The notes beneath the pieces were generated by a model. That model saw nothing but the letters and a program-made list of their open reading frames with translations, ran no database searches and was not told the DNA's origin. Position numbers and translations under genes: made by a program. From Brugia malayi (Eukaryota > Nematoda > Chromadorea > Rhabditida > Onchocercidae), in the NCBI RefSeq assembly GCF_000002995.4, contig NW_025062477.1, forward strand, positions 6,854,649 to 6,918,648: a stretch of DNA of 64,000 nt, in the 5' to 3' direction. This document shows positions 63,669-64,000 of this stretch, piece after piece (positions within the stretch are counted from its first letter, which is position 1; every line of letters starts with the position of its first letter).

Positions 63669-64000
63669 TTATAAAAAAGATTTGAAAGGGCAAAAAAAAT
63701 AGCACTTAAAAACAAATTTACAAAATCCTTTCAATACTTTCTCATTTTTACCGCAAAAGATTCAACCTGATCAGCAGCGAATGCAGAAACACAAGGTTTT
63801 ATACCACCGGTAGCAAAAGCAATGACAGCTAATCCGCCGAAATCGAATATCAAGCGGAAACTTTGATTCAGTTCTGGTATAGCACCGACTGATAACAATA
63901 CATGACCAATTACATAAATAGCAGACATCCAAAGTATCACGCGAAATCGACCGAAATAGTTATCCGCTGCGACGGATCCAAGCAACGGTGAGATATAAGC
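60172..64000 (-). CDS. Proton-coupled oligopeptide transporter (POT/PTR2, PEPT-like), 5' end outside window
   Basis: Exons in transcript order: 64000-63752 (partial), 63442-63595, 63200-63353, 62772-62913, 61842-62075, 61463-61731, 61235-61379, 60998-61049, 60614-60924, 60172-60438. In phase; 658 residues in the window. Both PTR2 signatures are present: GSVAADNYFGRFRVIL, then FFSFFYFAINAGSLL. FWALFDQQGSTWVLQARRMN is the conserved TM7 region, and LWQLPQFFVITVGEVLFSVTGLEF near the end is the TM10-11 region. A large extracellular loop rich in N-glycosylation sites lies between, as in animal SLC15/PEPT proteins, and the C-terminus is acidic and cytosolic. The protein would import di- and tripeptides with protons. 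The paralogue (pept-1, -2 or -3) cannot be told. The acceptor of exon 60998-61049 (AATTTGAG) is poor and the exon ends around it are the weakest part. Confidence 0.95.
63640..63667. repeat. Poly(A) run, 28 bp
   Basis: Uninterrupted A run in an intron of the peptide transporter gene. Confidence 0.95.

Noticed and set aside
1..64000. Search by eye for Wolbachia inserts, transposases, retroelements, CRISPR arrays, rRNA and intact tRNAs
   Set aside because: No bacterial-style gene runs, no reverse transcriptase or transposase motifs, no repeat-spacer arrays and no complete tRNA with both A- and B-boxes were seen.

Overview
The window reads as nuclear DNA of a nematode, most likely a filarial (clade III, onchocercid) worm. 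The evidence is high A+T with long homopolymer runs, small exons (30-300 nt) split by many short introns, a TTTCAG-type acceptor just upstream of several start codons as expected for SL trans-splicing, and the gene families present: a patched-related (PTR) transporter, an SCP-type phosphatase, a nematode SON and a PEPT-type peptide transporter. I see no sign of a bacterial insert, virus or intact transposon. Genus cannot be fixed from the sequence alone.

Layout. 1-3.2 kb: no gene recognised. 3.28-12.22 kb (+): complete 21-exon PTR gene, all splice phases consistent (946 codons). 12.2-30.3 kb: gene-poor, with scattered candidate exons, a weak 4-exon + strand model (21.6-28.0 kb), and inside that model's large intron a bulge-free RNA hairpin with pre-microRNA geometry (22.67-22.74 kb). 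30.47-38.52 kb (+): SCPL-1/CTDSP-like phosphatase in 8 exons, with a long novel N-terminal exon. 38.5-43.1 kb: nothing firm. 43.15-43.66 kb (+): two-exon small secreted Gly/Tyr/Pro-rich protein. 44.28-54.65 kb (-): 25-exon SON homologue (RS-rich, proline-rich, G-patch, dsRBM), convergent with the small secreted gene. 54.7-55.1 kb: GC-richer block with a candidate minus exon. 55.87-56.97 kb (-): five exons of an unrecognised gene. 57.09-58.09 kb (+): four-exon small membrane protein of unknown family. 60.17-64.0 kb (-): proton-coupled oligopeptide transporter, running off the right edge.

The genes are ordinary neighbours and show no shared pathway. SON (splicing and nuclear speckles) and the SCP phosphatase (RNA polymerase II CTD or related phosphoproteins) both act on gene expression. 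The PTR and PEPT proteins are membrane transporters, of sterol/lipid type and of di/tripeptides. Gene models were built by hand from splice signals, phase continuity and recognised protein motifs; exon edges are predictions.
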